DNA from: Reinekea sp. G2M2-21
Lineage (GTDB): Bacteria; Pseudomonadota; Gammaproteobacteria; Pseudomonadales; Natronospirillaceae
Direction: 5' to 3'
Length of the DNA stretch: 64,000 nt
Assembly: GCF_015687175.1 (NCBI RefSeq)
Contig: NZ_JADPQG010000004.1
Location: 186,001 to 250,000 of the forward strand
The position numbers and the translations under genes are program-made. Shown one piece after another: positions 8,339 through 17,631 of this stretch (positions are counted from its first letter, which is position 1; each line of letters begins with the position of its first letter). Below the pieces are notes generated by a model. It did not search any database. It was not told the DNA's origin and saw only the letters and a list, made by a program, of their open reading frames with translations.

Positions 8339-8353
8339 CCCGGAAATTTCACT
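8336..8353 (+). repeat. 18-bp direct repeat, copy 1, starting at a stop codon
   Basis: TAGCCCGGAAATTTCACT, identical to 11928-11945. The first three bases are the stop codon of the hydrolase gene. The flanks of the two copies do not match beyond the 18 bp, and neither copy forms a hairpin. Confidence 0.7.
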
Positions 8354-8372
8354 TTGAGGTTTGGAGATAAAG

Positions 8373-8825
8373 ATGAAGAAGCGAATGCTGTTTGTATTGT
8401 TCATGCTGTCGTCTTGGGTTAGTGCGGCAGAACCGGTGAGCAAACACTTCTTTACCGGTGTGGCTATTGGCGGCCAGGACACCGTCGCTTACCACGAACA
8501 GAAAAGCGGCGCGGCGGTGGACGGAAATTCTGAGTTTACCTTTGAATGGCAGGGCGCGAAATGGCGTTTTGCGTCGCAGGCGTCTTTGGATAAATTTGCA
8601 GAGAACCCTGCCCAATGGGTTCCGGAGTTTAATGGGCATTGCGCCAACGCACTTAGCCTGGGAGAAGGGCTGGTGAAAACCGACGGCTCGGTTTGGCAGT
8701 TTTTCGATGACAAGCTTTATTTGTTTTATGCCCAAAAGGGTTTAGCGCGCTGGCAACAGGGCGACTATGCGCGCTACCGGGAGGACGCGGAAGCGGCTTG
8801 GAATTCGATTCTCAGCGCACCCTAA
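8373..8825 (+). CDS. Secreted YHS domain protein
   Basis: Exported protein of 150 residues, of the group annotated as YHS domain-containing (seleno)protein. The signal peptide is MKKRMLFVLFMLSSWVSA, with cleavage probably after SAA or SA/AEP. The mature part has GQDTVAYHEQKSG, FEWQGAKWRFASQ, NPAQWVPEFNGHCANAL and DDKLYLFYAQKG. The YHS fold is associated with metal binding; the single Cys and several His fit that idea, but no reaction is established. The start at 8373 is chosen because GGAG sits 6 bases upstream and the signal peptide begins there. A paralogue is encoded at 58611. The two share the arrangement GxDxVxY, EWQG, FNGHCANxL and KLYLFF/Y. Confidence 0.85.
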   Translation: MKKRMLFVLFMLSSWVSAAEPVSKHFFTGVAIGGQDTVAYHEQKSGAAVDGNSEFTFEWQGAKWRFASQASLDKFAENPAQWVPEFNGHCANALSLGEGLVKTDGSVWQFFDDKLYLFYAQKGLARWQQGDYARYREDAEAAWNSILSAP

Positions 8826-8887
8826 ACCGGTCGATTTTTCATACTGATAAACCGAAACCTCACCTGCGTTGCACGCCTGTTTGTCGG

Positions 8888-9706
8888 TCATTCACTTTGC
8901 GTGTTTTCATCGGGCCACCAACAAAGGCTGCATTCGCGTTCCGCAATCGTAAAACCTAAACTGCGGTATAAATTACTGGCGTGGTAATGCTCATCGGCGA
9001 GAATGACCATGGTTTCGATGTGTTGCGGCGCGCGTTCAATCAGATGACTAAGCAGTCCTTTGGCAATCCCCGTGTTTTGGAATGCGGGCGTGACCAATAC
9101 ATGTTGAAATCGTGCTAATGATGCTTGATGGAATAAACCGGCAAACCCGATAAGCTCAGCGCCTTGAAAAGCCCCAAGATACTCCCCCAACTGTTGCTCA
9201 TGTAGTTGTCGATAGTTGGCGACCTGGCCAGCTAAAAACATGCGATAGTCGCTTTCGCTGTGATTACCACTTCGTTCGTTCCATGATATTTCCGTCCATT
9301 GCTGCCAATCCTCGTCGGAGAGGAGCGGTCGGTAGACAACGGTTTCATTCACCTGACCCGGACGGACGAAATCAGACCGGGTCTGTGTGAGGACATGCAT
9401 CTCTTCGTATTGAAACCCCGCGTCTGTAAACGCCTGCACGCTGGTGTCATCTTCCTGTTCGCGTGTCCAACTGAAGGTATAGTGTCGGATGCCTGGTTGC
9501 TCTCGAAACTCAGTGTCGAAAAGTGAGAGCCACTCAGGCTTGGTGTGATGATTTAACGGCTTTTTCAAGGCCAGTAGATTGCCAAAATAGTAAAAAGGCT
9601 TGCTGGGTGTGCGTACGACAATGTAGTCGTCGCGTTCATCTAACTGGCTTTGCAGTTGGCCGATAACAACTTCGCTGCGCATACCGATATTGCGGATGGT
9701 TGACAT
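8888..9706 (-). CDS. GNAT family N-acetyltransferase
   Basis: Protein of 272 residues with a C-terminal GNAT acetyl-CoA binding domain (about 130-262). The signature is VTPAFQNTGIAKGLLSHLI (motif A, Q-x-x-G-x-A type), followed by ADEHYHASNLYRSLGF, the usual motif B with the Tyr that can act as general acid. The N-terminal half (about 1-125) is a second, degenerate GNAT-like region with PSKPFYYFGNLLALKK. Substrate unknown. GGA lies 6 bases upstream of the ATG. It is divergent from the Na/Pi transporter gene. Confidence 0.82.
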   Translation of the reverse strand: MSTIRNIGMRSEVVIGQLQSQLDERDDYIVVRTPSKPFYYFGNLLALKKPLNHHTKPEWLSLFDTEFREQPGIRHYTFSWTREQEDDTSVQAFTDAGFQYEEMHVLTQTRSDFVRPGQVNETVVYRPLLSDEDWQQWTEISWNERSGNHSESDYRMFLAGQVANYRQLHEQQLGEYLGAFQGAELIGFAGLFHQASLARFQHVLVTPAFQNTGIAKGLLSHLIERAPQHIETMVILADEHYHASNLYRSLGFTIAERECSLCWWPDENTQSE

Positions 9707-9841
9707 ACTGAATCCAGAAAAGGTTTAGCGGCAGTGTGCCGCTGTGGTGGCTTGAAATCAACGTCGTTGCTGCGAAATATTCGTAGGCGGTGTGGCATAA
9801 ATTGGCAGGCGGCCTATGCTTTACGGTATGTGAACTACGTT

Positions 9842-11692
9842 ATGCCGTCTATGTTCAAACGCTTGTTTCTCATCATAGGTTTACTGGCTCTGCTTGGCTC
9901 TGCCTGGTGGAGTTCGGACATTCAGCAAATTGGTGCTGGTGTGGCTATTTTTCTGTTCGGTATGTTGTCGATGGATGAAGGTTTTAAGACCTTCACCGGC
10001 GGTACTTTGGAAAAATTGTTGAGTGTCAGCACCAACAAGGTATGGAAATCATTGGGTTTTGGTGTGCTGGCAACAACGCTCGTGCAATCCAGCTCCTTGG
10101 TTTCGGTGATTACCATCTCTTTTTTGAGCTCTGGGTTGCTGGAATTGGTGCAGGGGATAGGCATCATTTTTGGCGCCAATATAGGGACCACGACGGGTGC
10201 CTGGCTGGTTTCTGCCTTCGGTCTCAAAGTGAATATCAGTGCTTATGCCATGCCCATGTTGATGGTGGGTGTGGTTTTGGTCATGCAGAGCCGAAAAAGT
10301 CTGAAAGGTATCGGTCATATTCTGACCGGGCTGGGTTTTTTGTTTCTAGGTATTCATTTTATGAAGGAAGGGTTTGATGCCTTCCGTGGCGCGATTGATT
10401 TAAGCGCCTATGCCGTTTCTGGATGGCTGGGTCTGTTGCTTTTTACGTTATTCGGCGTCGTGGCCACGGTGATTATGCAGTCGAGCCATGCGACATTGGT
10501 CTTGATTATTACGGCGTTGGCGTCAGGTCAGGTAACCTATGAAAACGCTATTGCGCTGGCCATTGGCGCGAATATTGGTACCACTATTACAGCCATTATA
10601 GGAGCTCTTGGCGCGAATGCGCCGGGCAAACAATTAGCAGCCGCGCATCTGGTGTTTAATGGCATGACAGCCATCGTGGCGTTAACGCTGATTACCCCGC
10701 TGATTCAATTGGTTGAAGTGCTGTCCGGCTGGTTGGGGTTTGGCGCTGAGGATTACACGCTGAAACTGAGTTTGTTCCATACGCTGTTTAATGTGCTGGG
10801 TGTGGTGATCATGTTGCCGTTTATCCGTGGTCTGGCCTCCGTGTTGAAAAAACTGATCGTGGACGATCGCCGGCAACAGCTGAACCTTCCTGCCAGCCAA
10901 CCGGACCGGCGTACCGAAACCGTTGCGCCTAAATTTATATCCGATGTAGTGATGCACCACCCGGATATTGCCCTGAGTGCGATCATAGAAGAAATTACCC
11001 GTATGTGGGATAACGCAGTGGCGGTGATGAGTTATGCGCTGTACTTGAATCGAAAGGACCTGGAGTCGGAAATGCCGCTGGACCTGGCGTTGGTGAATTC
11101 TGAGATTCATGAAAATACCACCGATGTCGACGAATTGTATCTGCGTTATATTCGGCCATTGAACACCGCCATTATTAAGGCAACCAGTAATATCCCCAAA
11201 CCGATGAGTAAAACTCAGGACGAAACTGTCTTTGCGCTCAAGTTAGCGTGCCGGGACCTGGTGAATGCGGTGAAAGATGTCAAGCATCTGCAGAAGAATG
11301 TGTTGAAGTATCACGATCACACCAACGATGATTTGGCCAGGCAGTACCGGACGTTTCGTTTCCAGCTTGCCAGTTTGTTACACAATTTGCAGAACATTCT
11401 GAACTACCCAGATCGTGAAGAGGCGCTGTTGGCGTTCAGTGAACAACAACAGATGTTGCTGAACAGTGATATTGTCCGCAATGGTCATCTTGATAATTTG
11501 ATTGCCGGCCACAAAATACCGGCAGATACCATTACCTCGTTAATGAACGACAGCCAGTACTGTTTAGATATCGGTCACCGGGTGCTGCAGATGGCGCAGA
11601 CATTGTACTGGGCGCATTCCGGGACGCCGACAACCGCGACCCGCGAATTGGTTTTGGATAATGACGAATTGAGTGAGTTAACTCATGGCTGA
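9842..11692 (+). CDS. Na/Pi cotransporter family protein with PhoU-like tail
   Basis: Predicted sodium-dependent phosphate transporter of the inner membrane, 616 residues from the chosen start. Family hallmarks are the duplicated QSS motifs, LVQSSSLVSVITI in the first repeat and IMQSSHATLVLII in the second, each followed by GANIGTT. About 8-9 hydrophobic segments span roughly residues 5-340. The C-terminal 250 residues are soluble and helical, resembling PhoU (about 400-580). The frame is open upstream to 9734, but those residues are basic and Cys-rich, unlike the family. I prefer the ATG at 9842 or 9851 (MFKRLFLIIG), though neither has a clear ribosome site. It overlaps the next small gene by 8 bp, suggesting translational coupling. 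Confidence 0.87.
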   Translation: MPSMFKRLFLIIGLLALLGSAWWSSDIQQIGAGVAIFLFGMLSMDEGFKTFTGGTLEKLLSVSTNKVWKSLGFGVLATTLVQSSSLVSVITISFLSSGLLELVQGIGIIFGANIGTTTGAWLVSAFGLKVNISAYAMPMLMVGVVLVMQSRKSLKGIGHILTGLGFLFLGIHFMKEGFDAFRGAIDLSAYAVSGWLGLLLFTLFGVVATVIMQSSHATLVLIITALASGQVTYENAIALAIGANIGTTITAIIGALGANAPGKQLAAAHLVFNGMTAIVALTLITPLIQLVEVLSGWLGFGAEDYTLKLSLFHTLFNVLGVVIMLPFIRGLASVLKKLIVDDRRQQLNLPASQPDRRTETVAPKFISDVVMHHPDIALSAIIEEITRMWDNAVAVMSYALYLNRKDLESEMPLDLALVNSEIHENTTDVDELYLRYIRPLNTAIIKATSNIPKPMSKTQDETVFALKLACRDLVNAVKDVKHLQKNVLKYHDHTNDDLARQYRTFRFQLASLLHNLQNILNYPDREEALLAFSEQQQMLLNSDIVRNGHLDNLIAGHKIPADTITSLMNDSQYCLDIGHRVLQMAQTLYWAHSGTPTTATRELVLDNDELSELTHG

Positions 11693-11930
11693 ACAACACG
11701 ACAAACCCAGGTGGTTGAAGCGATTAAAAAAGCTAATGCGTTCGAGCGATGAGAACGATCGCGAGAAGCTGAAGGAAACGCTGGAAAAGTTGAAATACAA
11801 AGCGAATGAATTGAAAGCACAACTCGACGATGCTGACACCGAGGAAGAAAAAGAACGACTCATGAAAAAATGGGCTTTGGTGAATAAGCACCGGAAAAAA
11901 GGTATGAAAAAATTGTTGGGTGATGACTAG
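11685..11930 (+). CDS. Small charged coiled-coil protein
   Basis: Unrecognised protein of 81 residues, about half Lys, Glu, Asp and Arg. It is predicted almost entirely helical, with a heptad pattern across LKETLEKLKYKANELKAQL. It has no signal or membrane segment. Its first 8 bases overlap the end of the Na/Pi cotransporter gene and a terminator follows, so it is the last gene of that transcript. It may be a cytoplasmic partner of the transporter, by position only. Its TAG stop starts the second copy of the 18-bp repeat. Confidence 0.7.
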   Translation: MAEQHDKPRWLKRLKKLMRSSDENDREKLKETLEKLKYKANELKAQLDDADTEEEKERLMKKWALVNKHRKKGMKKLLGDD

Positions 11931-11945
11931 CCCGGAAATTTCACT
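11928..11945 (+). repeat. 18-bp direct repeat, copy 2, starting at a stop codon
   Basis: TAGCCCGGAAATTTCACT, same strand and same placement on a TAG stop codon as 8336-8353, 3.6 kb away. Confidence 0.7.
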
Positions 11946-11959
11946 ATACCCCTCAATAA

Positions 11960-11997
11960 AAAACAGGAACTGCCAGTCCCTGTTTTTTCAGTTAAAA
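11960..11997. terminator. Bidirectional intrinsic terminator
   Basis: ACAGGAACTG / CAGTCCCTGT stem (9 of 10 pairs) flanked by an A-run on the left and a T-run on the right, so it can stop transcription from both the Na/Pi operon (+) and the GH9 gene (-). Confidence 0.8.
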
Positions 11998-12005
11998 GCT
12001 TAAGA

Positions 12006-12031
12006 GACCCACGGTCACTCCGTGGGTCTGG
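12006..12031. terminator. Perfect hairpin near the 3' end of the GH9 gene
   Basis: AGACCCACGG and CCGTGGGTCT form a perfect 10-bp stem around a 5-base loop, just beyond the GH9 stop on the minus strand. There is no immediate T-run. It probably works together with the adjacent terminator or protects the mRNA 3' end. Confidence 0.5.
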
Positions 12032-12039
12032 TGCTGCTA

Positions 12040-15000
12040 TTATCGATTTCGTCTAAAACGAGTTGCAACCAACAGTAAGCCAATCAGCAGAGGTACGCCC
12101 GCGCCTCCGCGACGCTTCTGATGATTATCGTCCTCATCTTCGTCATTCTCGTTTTCGTCTTGATCGTCTTCATCGTTTACCTGACACAGAGCGTCTGACG
12201 CCAAACCAAAGTCACTGTACTCATCCAGATATGCCGCTACCCAAGCGAAAGGCGAGTTCCAGTTAATGGTGATTTCGTTGGTGGACCAAGAACCAATATT
12301 GTCGACATAGCAGGTTTCGGCTGGGCAGTCCGCGGCAATACGTGCAATGGACACCGGATCACCCGTGGTGGCGTGCGAACTGTTTGGACCACCTGATAAG
12401 ACGCCGGGTGGTGGTGTCGGGTAGTCTGCATTTTCTGCGTTTGCCCAGAACCGATGATGCGGCTGTTCTAATGGATTTTCACCGTATCCGGTCACATAGG
12501 ATTTACCGAGAGGATTATTACCCAACAAGTAAGCAAAGCCGTTTGCCATGGCATCGACATACCGGGTGTCCTGAGCGCAAGTAATGTCGTTGGCAACGCC
12601 AAGTACCATCATGTTGTTTACTACACCGGAGTTTGAACCCCAATCCAGTTCGGTGGAATCCATCGGCATGTTGTACCCAGGCTGGTTTGCATAGTCGACA
12701 AAATTGTCAGCCATGGTGAGTACCAAACTTTTTGCCGACGCCACCAGATCATCATCCAGCTCAGTGTCTCTTGAACGGGTCAGAATACTCATCAAGCCCA
12801 AACCGTTGGTATTACCCCAGTGATAGAGCGACGTAGGCAAGGTCTCAACCGGAGTCGGGTCGTCTGGTGCATAGCGATTGTACAGCGCTGAGTTTTTCAG
12901 CGCCTGCAGATACGTTTGTTTGCCCGTTGTAATATACAACTCTGACAAAGCCCAGAAAAACTCGTCACGAACTTCATCATCGCCATACATACCGCCACCA
13001 TCGCCATTGGTCATGGTGTATCGTTCTGGGTTTGGATCGCCCTCTTCAGGAACACCGGCGTACATTTCAGGGTGATCGAGTGCAGCCTGGTAAGCGGTTT
13101 CAGCGGCTGATAAACAGCGGTTAGCGAGATCTGCATCGAAGGTTTCATAGACGCGTGCGCATTGAGCGGCGACGGCAGCCAGGTTGAGCGTTGCTGCGGT
13201 AGTCGGTGCTTGGATGTAGCGTGTTTTTGTGTCTTCATGAGGAGCTAAACCAAGTCCAGTCCAGCCGTCGTCGTGCATTTTGTGATACGCCATGCCTGCT
13301 AACGTTTCTCCTGCTGGAATTTGCATCTTCAGCAACCACTCAACTTGCCAACGCGCCTCGTCCAGCAGGTCTGGCATAGTGTTCCCGGTCTCGGAATCTG
13401 GCAAGGCCATGCTGCCCTGAGCAAAGTCACTGGCATTGCGACCCAACGACGTGCTGCGCTCATATTGATTCAGAAGCGTCCAAGCACTGATGCCACCATT
13501 CACCACGTATTTGCCGTGGTCACCGGCGTCGTACCATCCGCCACTGACATCCGCTGTGCGGCAGGTATCCGCCGTTGGATCCTCTTTGCAGATAAAGGTC
13601 TCTACCACGTTATCGTCCAGATGACCCGCAGGGCGCGCCCATTTTTCATCGCCCACGACAGATGCGAGAATCTCAATACCACTTCGATTGTGATAGAAGT
13701 AGCTCAGTGCTTCGTATTTCAGAAGTTCGTACAGATCGGCACGAATGTCAAATGGGTGACTGACCACCGGGTCGCTGCCTTCAATGACGCGCAGGGTATA
13801 GTCAGTGCCCGGTGTTGTGACCGATGAAAAATCGATTTGATGAATAACGTCGCCCGAGTTGGCGTCTTCACCAATGACGGTCGTTTGGCCACTGGCGATA
13901 ACCACATTTTCGGAATTCACCAACTGCCAGTCGCGCGCAGTTGTATAGTCCTCTGCGATTACTTTATAGGTGGCAACCTTGGCAAGGTTGGGCAGGTAAC
14001 CATGCTGGTTAAGGTGGACGGCGGCAACCTCGGGTTCTTCTGGTTGAATCACTGAATTGCCTTCTGGGTCGAGCAGTTTAACGTTGTCGACGCAAATCGT
14101 TTCGCCTTCGGGTACCAGACCACCACCAAACATAAACCGGAAGTTGGCTTCGTTCGAATTTTGCTGAACTTCATGCTCAACAGTGAAGTGAACTGGCGCT
14201 TCGTCCAGACGAGCAGTCACATTCACATCTTTATTTTCGAGCAGGATCTGATAACCCGCCGGTTCGTCAATGACGTCATAAACAACGATCATGTCCGCAC
14301 TTGACCAAGCATCAAAGTCGACCGTATAGGTGCGCCCAGCAACGAGTTTTTTGCCAACTTGACGCAACTGCGCACCCCAGTCATTGGTACCAGCCGTAGT
14401 TACGGTTGTACACATGCGTCCGTCATCATCGACGGCCGATGTGCCGGCGCCACCAGCCCACCAACCCGGAACTTCCCAACCAGCACCGTCGTCATTGAAT
14501 TCACTGTTGTTGAGAATATTTTTTGCGGGTGGTTCAACGACGATATCATCTAGACAGAGAGTTTCATTGAGCGGGATGATTCCTGCGCCCATCATGAAAC
14601 GGAATCGCGCTTTTTCGGTATCGGCGGCAGCGACAAAATCATACGAAATGAGCTGGCCTTCTGCGGCATCCAGCCCAGTTGTTATCAACTGGTTCGGTTC
14701 ACTGGTGCTGTCGAAAATGACCACCGGGGTGGCCAAAGTCTCATCGATGGCACCAACGACGACTGAGGTTTGTGCGCTGCTCCAGGCTCGAAAACGAACC
14801 TTGTAGGTTGCGCCCTGTTCAAAGCGAATATTGCTTTGTCTTAGCTGAACGCCCCAATCATTTGTTCCCAGTGCGGTCACGGAGGTACAGAATCGGCCTT
14901 GATCGTCGACGCCGCTCGTCCCAGCGCCTCCGGACCACCATCCAGGCGTTTCCCAAGGAATAGCGCTGTTGTTGTCGAAACTACCGTTCTCAACCAGCGT

Positions 15001-15081
15001 AGCCTGCGCAAACGAAAGCGTTGACCCGAGCGTACAGGCAGCAGTGACCAGTGCGGTCATAGTTTTGAAATGTTTCACCAT
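12040..15081 (-). CDS. Secreted GH9 cellulase with two carbohydrate-binding repeats and GlyGly-CTERM
   Basis: Predicted endo-acting beta-1,4-glucanase of 1013 residues. Order: signal peptide (1-26, ending SFAQA), two homologous carbohydrate-binding domains of the CBM4/9 type (about 28-180 and 185-340; both contain PGWW, GGAGTS, GTNDWG, QLRQ), a CelD-type Ig-like domain (about 350-450, HLNQHGYLP), the GH9 catalytic domain (about 455-945), an acidic Asp/Glu/Asn stretch, and a C-terminal sorting tail: RRGGAGVP, a hydrophobic helix, then RFRRNR. Catalytic residues are visible: Asp518 and Asp521 in YDAGDHGKY, His in PHHRFW, and acid Glu936 in STNEITINW. The tail matches GlyGly-CTERM, which is processed by rhombosortase, implying surface anchoring or processing before release. 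It lies 113 bp downstream of the GH5 cellulase gene on the same strand. Confidence 0.93.
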   Translation of the reverse strand: MVKHFKTMTALVTAACTLGSTLSFAQATLVENGSFDNNSAIPWETPGWWSGGAGTSGVDDQGRFCTSVTALGTNDWGVQLRQSNIRFEQGATYKVRFRAWSSAQTSVVVGAIDETLATPVVIFDSTSEPNQLITTGLDAAEGQLISYDFVAAADTEKARFRFMMGAGIIPLNETLCLDDIVVEPPAKNILNNSEFNDDGAGWEVPGWWAGGAGTSAVDDDGRMCTTVTTAGTNDWGAQLRQVGKKLVAGRTYTVDFDAWSSADMIVVYDVIDEPAGYQILLENKDVNVTARLDEAPVHFTVEHEVQQNSNEANFRFMFGGGLVPEGETICVDNVKLLDPEGNSVIQPEEPEVAAVHLNQHGYLPNLAKVATYKVIAEDYTTARDWQLVNSENVVIASGQTTVIGEDANSGDVIHQIDFSSVTTPGTDYTLRVIEGSDPVVSHPFDIRADLYELLKYEALSYFYHNRSGIEILASVVGDEKWARPAGHLDDNVVETFICKEDPTADTCRTADVSGGWYDAGDHGKYVVNGGISAWTLLNQYERSTSLGRNASDFAQGSMALPDSETGNTMPDLLDEARWQVEWLLKMQIPAGETLAGMAYHKMHDDGWTGLGLAPHEDTKTRYIQAPTTAATLNLAAVAAQCARVYETFDADLANRCLSAAETAYQAALDHPEMYAGVPEEGDPNPERYTMTNGDGGGMYGDDEVRDEFFWALSELYITTGKQTYLQALKNSALYNRYAPDDPTPVETLPTSLYHWGNTNGLGLMSILTRSRDTELDDDLVASAKSLVLTMADNFVDYANQPGYNMPMDSTELDWGSNSGVVNNMMVLGVANDITCAQDTRYVDAMANGFAYLLGNNPLGKSYVTGYGENPLEQPHHRFWANAENADYPTPPPGVLSGGPNSSHATTGDPVSIARIAADCPAETCYVDNIGSWSTNEITINWNSPFAWVAAYLDEYSDFGLASDALCQVNDEDDQDENENDEDEDDNHQKRRGGAGVPLLIGLLLVATRFRRNR

Positions 15082-15149
15082 CGTAAGTCCTGTTTTGTTT
15101 TTTTTTTATAAAAACGTACAGGTGTCGGGATTTTACTGACCCCATACGC

Positions 15150-15180
15150 ATGAAGCAGCCCGCTGTTACCAGCGGGCTGG
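15150..15180 (-). terminator. Intercistronic hairpin between GH5 and GH9 genes
   Basis: AGCCCGCTG / CAGCGGGCT, a perfect 9-bp stem with a 4-base loop, immediately after the GH5 stop. No T-run follows, so partial termination or mRNA stabilisation between the two cellulase genes is as likely as a full stop. Confidence 0.5.
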
Positions 15181-15194
15181 AATTGCAAAACACG

Positions 15195-17006
15195 TTAGGG
15201 AAGCGGAACCAATTTGATCCAGTTCAGGTTCCAGCCACCACCGGGTGCGCCGATGCCAAAGTTCTGCGACCCTTGCGACAGCTGCACATCCAGCGACAGG
15301 GTTTGCCAGTTTTGCCATCCTCCTGTTGATGGGATGTTGAGCGTACCGAACTGCACAGCCCCCCCTGCCTGTTCAAAGCTCAAGCTTCCTCCGCCGTTCA
15401 GGCTCGCAACACGAAACTCAACCCGATAGCGACCGCTGGTGGGCACGGATATGTTGTGGAATGCCATCCAGTCACCCGCATCGACCCAGCCAACATTCTG
15501 GCCACCGCCTGTGTCATTGGTTGACTCTGTTTTGATTCCAGACATGTAGGTGTAGTCTTCAGCCTGAATAACAATCGGATCGCCCGCAGGCGGGCAGTTG
15601 TTGCCGCAACCGTTGTCATCGACGGGCGTCATGGAGAAATAATTCAGATTAGCGCCGCCAACTTCAAAGTTGATTCCGATTTGTTGAGTACCTGCGTTGG
15701 GAAGCGTAACAACATGTTCCACCGTGACCCAGTTTTGCCAGCCACCTGTATTGGGAACATCGACTTTACCGAACGTTGCACCATTCGCTCCTGCCTCTTC
15801 AAGTCGTAAGACTGCACCGCCAACATTAGACGCCACGCGATAAACGACTTTGTACTGTCCGGCACGAGGCGCTGTTATTTCGAACGTGGCCCAGTCGTTG
15901 TTATCCGCCCAACCAAAGTTTTCACCGCCGCCGGTGTCGCTGGTGGACTCCGTTTGCAAACCAGACATGTGGCAGAAATCACTTTCCTGAATGGTGGCGG
16001 GCAGTATTCTTGTGATGCACGGACCGACGTTGACATCGCCATTGCCGTTATCATCGCCGCCAGCCAAGATGTCTTTCAGTATTTGGCCGGAGGGGGTCAG
16101 ACTCCCGTCGCCATAAAAGAAAGACGCGCCTTCATTCTTATCATGCCAGGCCCAGCCCGCATGACTGATTTTGTTGGCGCGGAAAAAATCGATCCATGCC
16201 CAGGTCTCCGTGCTATTGACTGCTCCGTCACCATTCGCATTGACCGATCCCCATTCTGTTGCAAATAAGGCGATGCCATTATTCAGCGCTTCCTGTGCTT
16301 TATCGCGCAGACCTTGGCCATGAGAACCTGCGTAAAAGTGGATGGTGTAGGCGATATTGGGTCGATTGATCGGGTTGTAGGACGCAAAGTTGACATCCTG
16401 TGACCAGTTTGGCGTACCCATGATGATCAGGTTGTCGGGGTCAATCGCTCGGATATTATCGATTAGGTGTTCAGCGTAAGGCTTAAGGTTGGTGTCCCAC
16501 GATACGTTCAAGGGTTCGTTAAACAGCTCATAAATGACGTTGTCGTAGTTGCCCCATTTTGCGGCGACTTCTTTAAAAAAGGCGGTTGCCATTGCCCAGT
16601 CTTCACTCGCGTGGTGACTGTGGTAGTCGACGATGACATACATGTTGTTATCAATGGCTGCCTGCACAACGGTATCCAGGCGCTGCATGTTGCCCGCCCA
16701 GTCGTCCTGAATACCACCGCCAGCGCCGTGACCAATGGCAGCCCTGACGAGGTCTGCACCAAATTCATTTTTCATTCGCGCCACATTGGTGGCCGTATAC
16801 CATTTTTCTGCACCCCATCCAGTGTTGCTCCAGAACAGCGAAACGCCATCTAGGCTTTGCGGCGTTCCGCCGACCAGGACCTGATTGCCCTGAACACTGA
16901 GCGGGGCGATTGCGGCGGCTTGGGCTGCTAAGCCAATGGCCGCGCTGAGTAATGACCACTGCGTTGCCTTGCGCAACACGGCTAATTGATTTGCGTGGAA
17001 AGTCAT
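15195..17006 (-). CDS. Secreted GH5 cellulase with two CBM6 domains
   Basis: Predicted endoglucanase of 603 residues. Order: signal peptide (to about residue 33, AAQAAA), GH5 catalytic domain (about 36-320) and two tandem CBM6-type domains (about 340-465 and 478-603), each with a TESTxDTGGGxNxGW block and a GGWQNW block. Catalytic acid Glu164 sits in ELFNEPLN and nucleophile Glu251 in [18 protein letters not shown] and YTIHFYAG are also typical of GH5 subfamily 2. Both CBM6 modules retain the aromatic residues expected to stack on sugar. Unlike the GH9 partner it has no C-terminal anchor, so it should be released. It is the upstream gene of the pair, and a LacI-type operator lies about 95 bp before its start. 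Confidence 0.93.
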   Translation of the reverse strand: MTFHANQLAVLRKATQWSLLSAAIGLAAQAAAIAPLSVQGNQVLVGGTPQSLDGVSLFWSNTGWGAEKWYTATNVARMKNEFGADLVRAAIGHGAGGGIQDDWAGNMQRLDTVVQAAIDNNMYVIVDYHSHHASEDWAMATAFFKEVAAKWGNYDNVIYELFNEPLNVSWDTNLKPYAEHLIDNIRAIDPDNLIIMGTPNWSQDVNFASYNPINRPNIAYTIHFYAGSHGQGLRDKAQEALNNGIALFATEWGSVNANGDGAVNSTETWAWIDFFRANKISHAGWAWHDKNEGASFFYGDGSLTPSGQILKDILAGGDDNGNGDVNVGPCITRILPATIQESDFCHMSGLQTESTSDTGGGENFGWADNNDWATFEITAPRAGQYKVVYRVASNVGGAVLRLEEAGANGATFGKVDVPNTGGWQNWVTVEHVVTLPNAGTQQIGINFEVGGANLNYFSMTPVDDNGCGNNCPPAGDPIVIQAEDYTYMSGIKTESTNDTGGGQNVGWVDAGDWMAFHNISVPTSGRYRVEFRVASLNGGGSLSFEQAGGAVQFGTLNIPSTGGWQNWQTLSLDVQLSQGSQNFGIGAPGGGWNLNWIKLVPLP

Positions 17007-17631
17007 ACTGTGTCTTGCCTCTTGTTTTTATTTGAATAATTAAGAGCTGAATACTTCGATATAGACTGCCTTTTCGCTTTTAGTATTCTATGTTGGAATA
17101 TGTAAGCGGTTACATAATATAAGAAAAGAATCCCTGTGCCGCAAGCCCTGAACACCTGAATTAGTGGGATGGAGATCATAAAAATGAGCGTGAAAACGGT
17201 GCAAAATGATCGGCTTTCTGAAGTGGAAAAGTCTTATTTTTTAGTAAGTGATTGTTTTAAATAGCAAAAAGACCGATGCGACGTTTCTTGCACTTCACCG
17301 ATGTTCACTAGTCCGTCCGTTACTTTTTCAAGGTTAATGTGCATTGGTGAGTGGCAATTGGTTGTGAAGGACGGGTGTTTATGTGGCAAAGTACCCAACT
17401 AAAATCGTGGAACCCGGTAGGGTACTTCGTCGATCTGCTTCATGTGAGAACGTGATTAAATTTCCAGTTGAGCAGGGCGAGACCTAAAAGTGAAATTGTT
17501 TAAATTACGCTGGGCACGCAAAAACGCGCGGGTGTACGACCAAATACTCACCTGGTTGTGGGCAGACTCGCGACGCGGTATAAAAACAATACGCCTTACG
17601 AGCAACGGTTGCAGGTAAATAAGGATTTCAA
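17007..17631. other. 625-bp intergenic region between GH5 and NUDIX genes
   Basis: Divergent spacer. It holds the GH5 promoter region with the LacI-type palindrome at 17101-17114, a pair of 7-bp inverted arms AGTACCC (about 17392) and GGGTACT (about 17418), and a 42-codon GTG-initiated frame at 17490-17618 with no ribosome site and no recognisable homology, which I do not call as a gene. The rest shows nothing I can name. Confidence 0.5.
17101..17114. promoter_or_regulatory. LacI-family type operator upstream of cellulase genes
   Basis: TGTAAGCGGTTACA has symmetric TGTAA/TTACA arms around a central CG pair, the shape typical of LacI/GalR-family operators. It lies 95 bp before the GH5 start on the minus strand. 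By analogy with sugar-responsive LacI regulators it may repress the cellulase unit until cello-oligosaccharides appear. No LacI gene is in the window. Confidence 0.55.

Noticed and set aside
17490-17618. 42-codon GTG frame before the NUDIX gene
   Set aside because: No ribosome site and no similarity I can recognise; too short to support.
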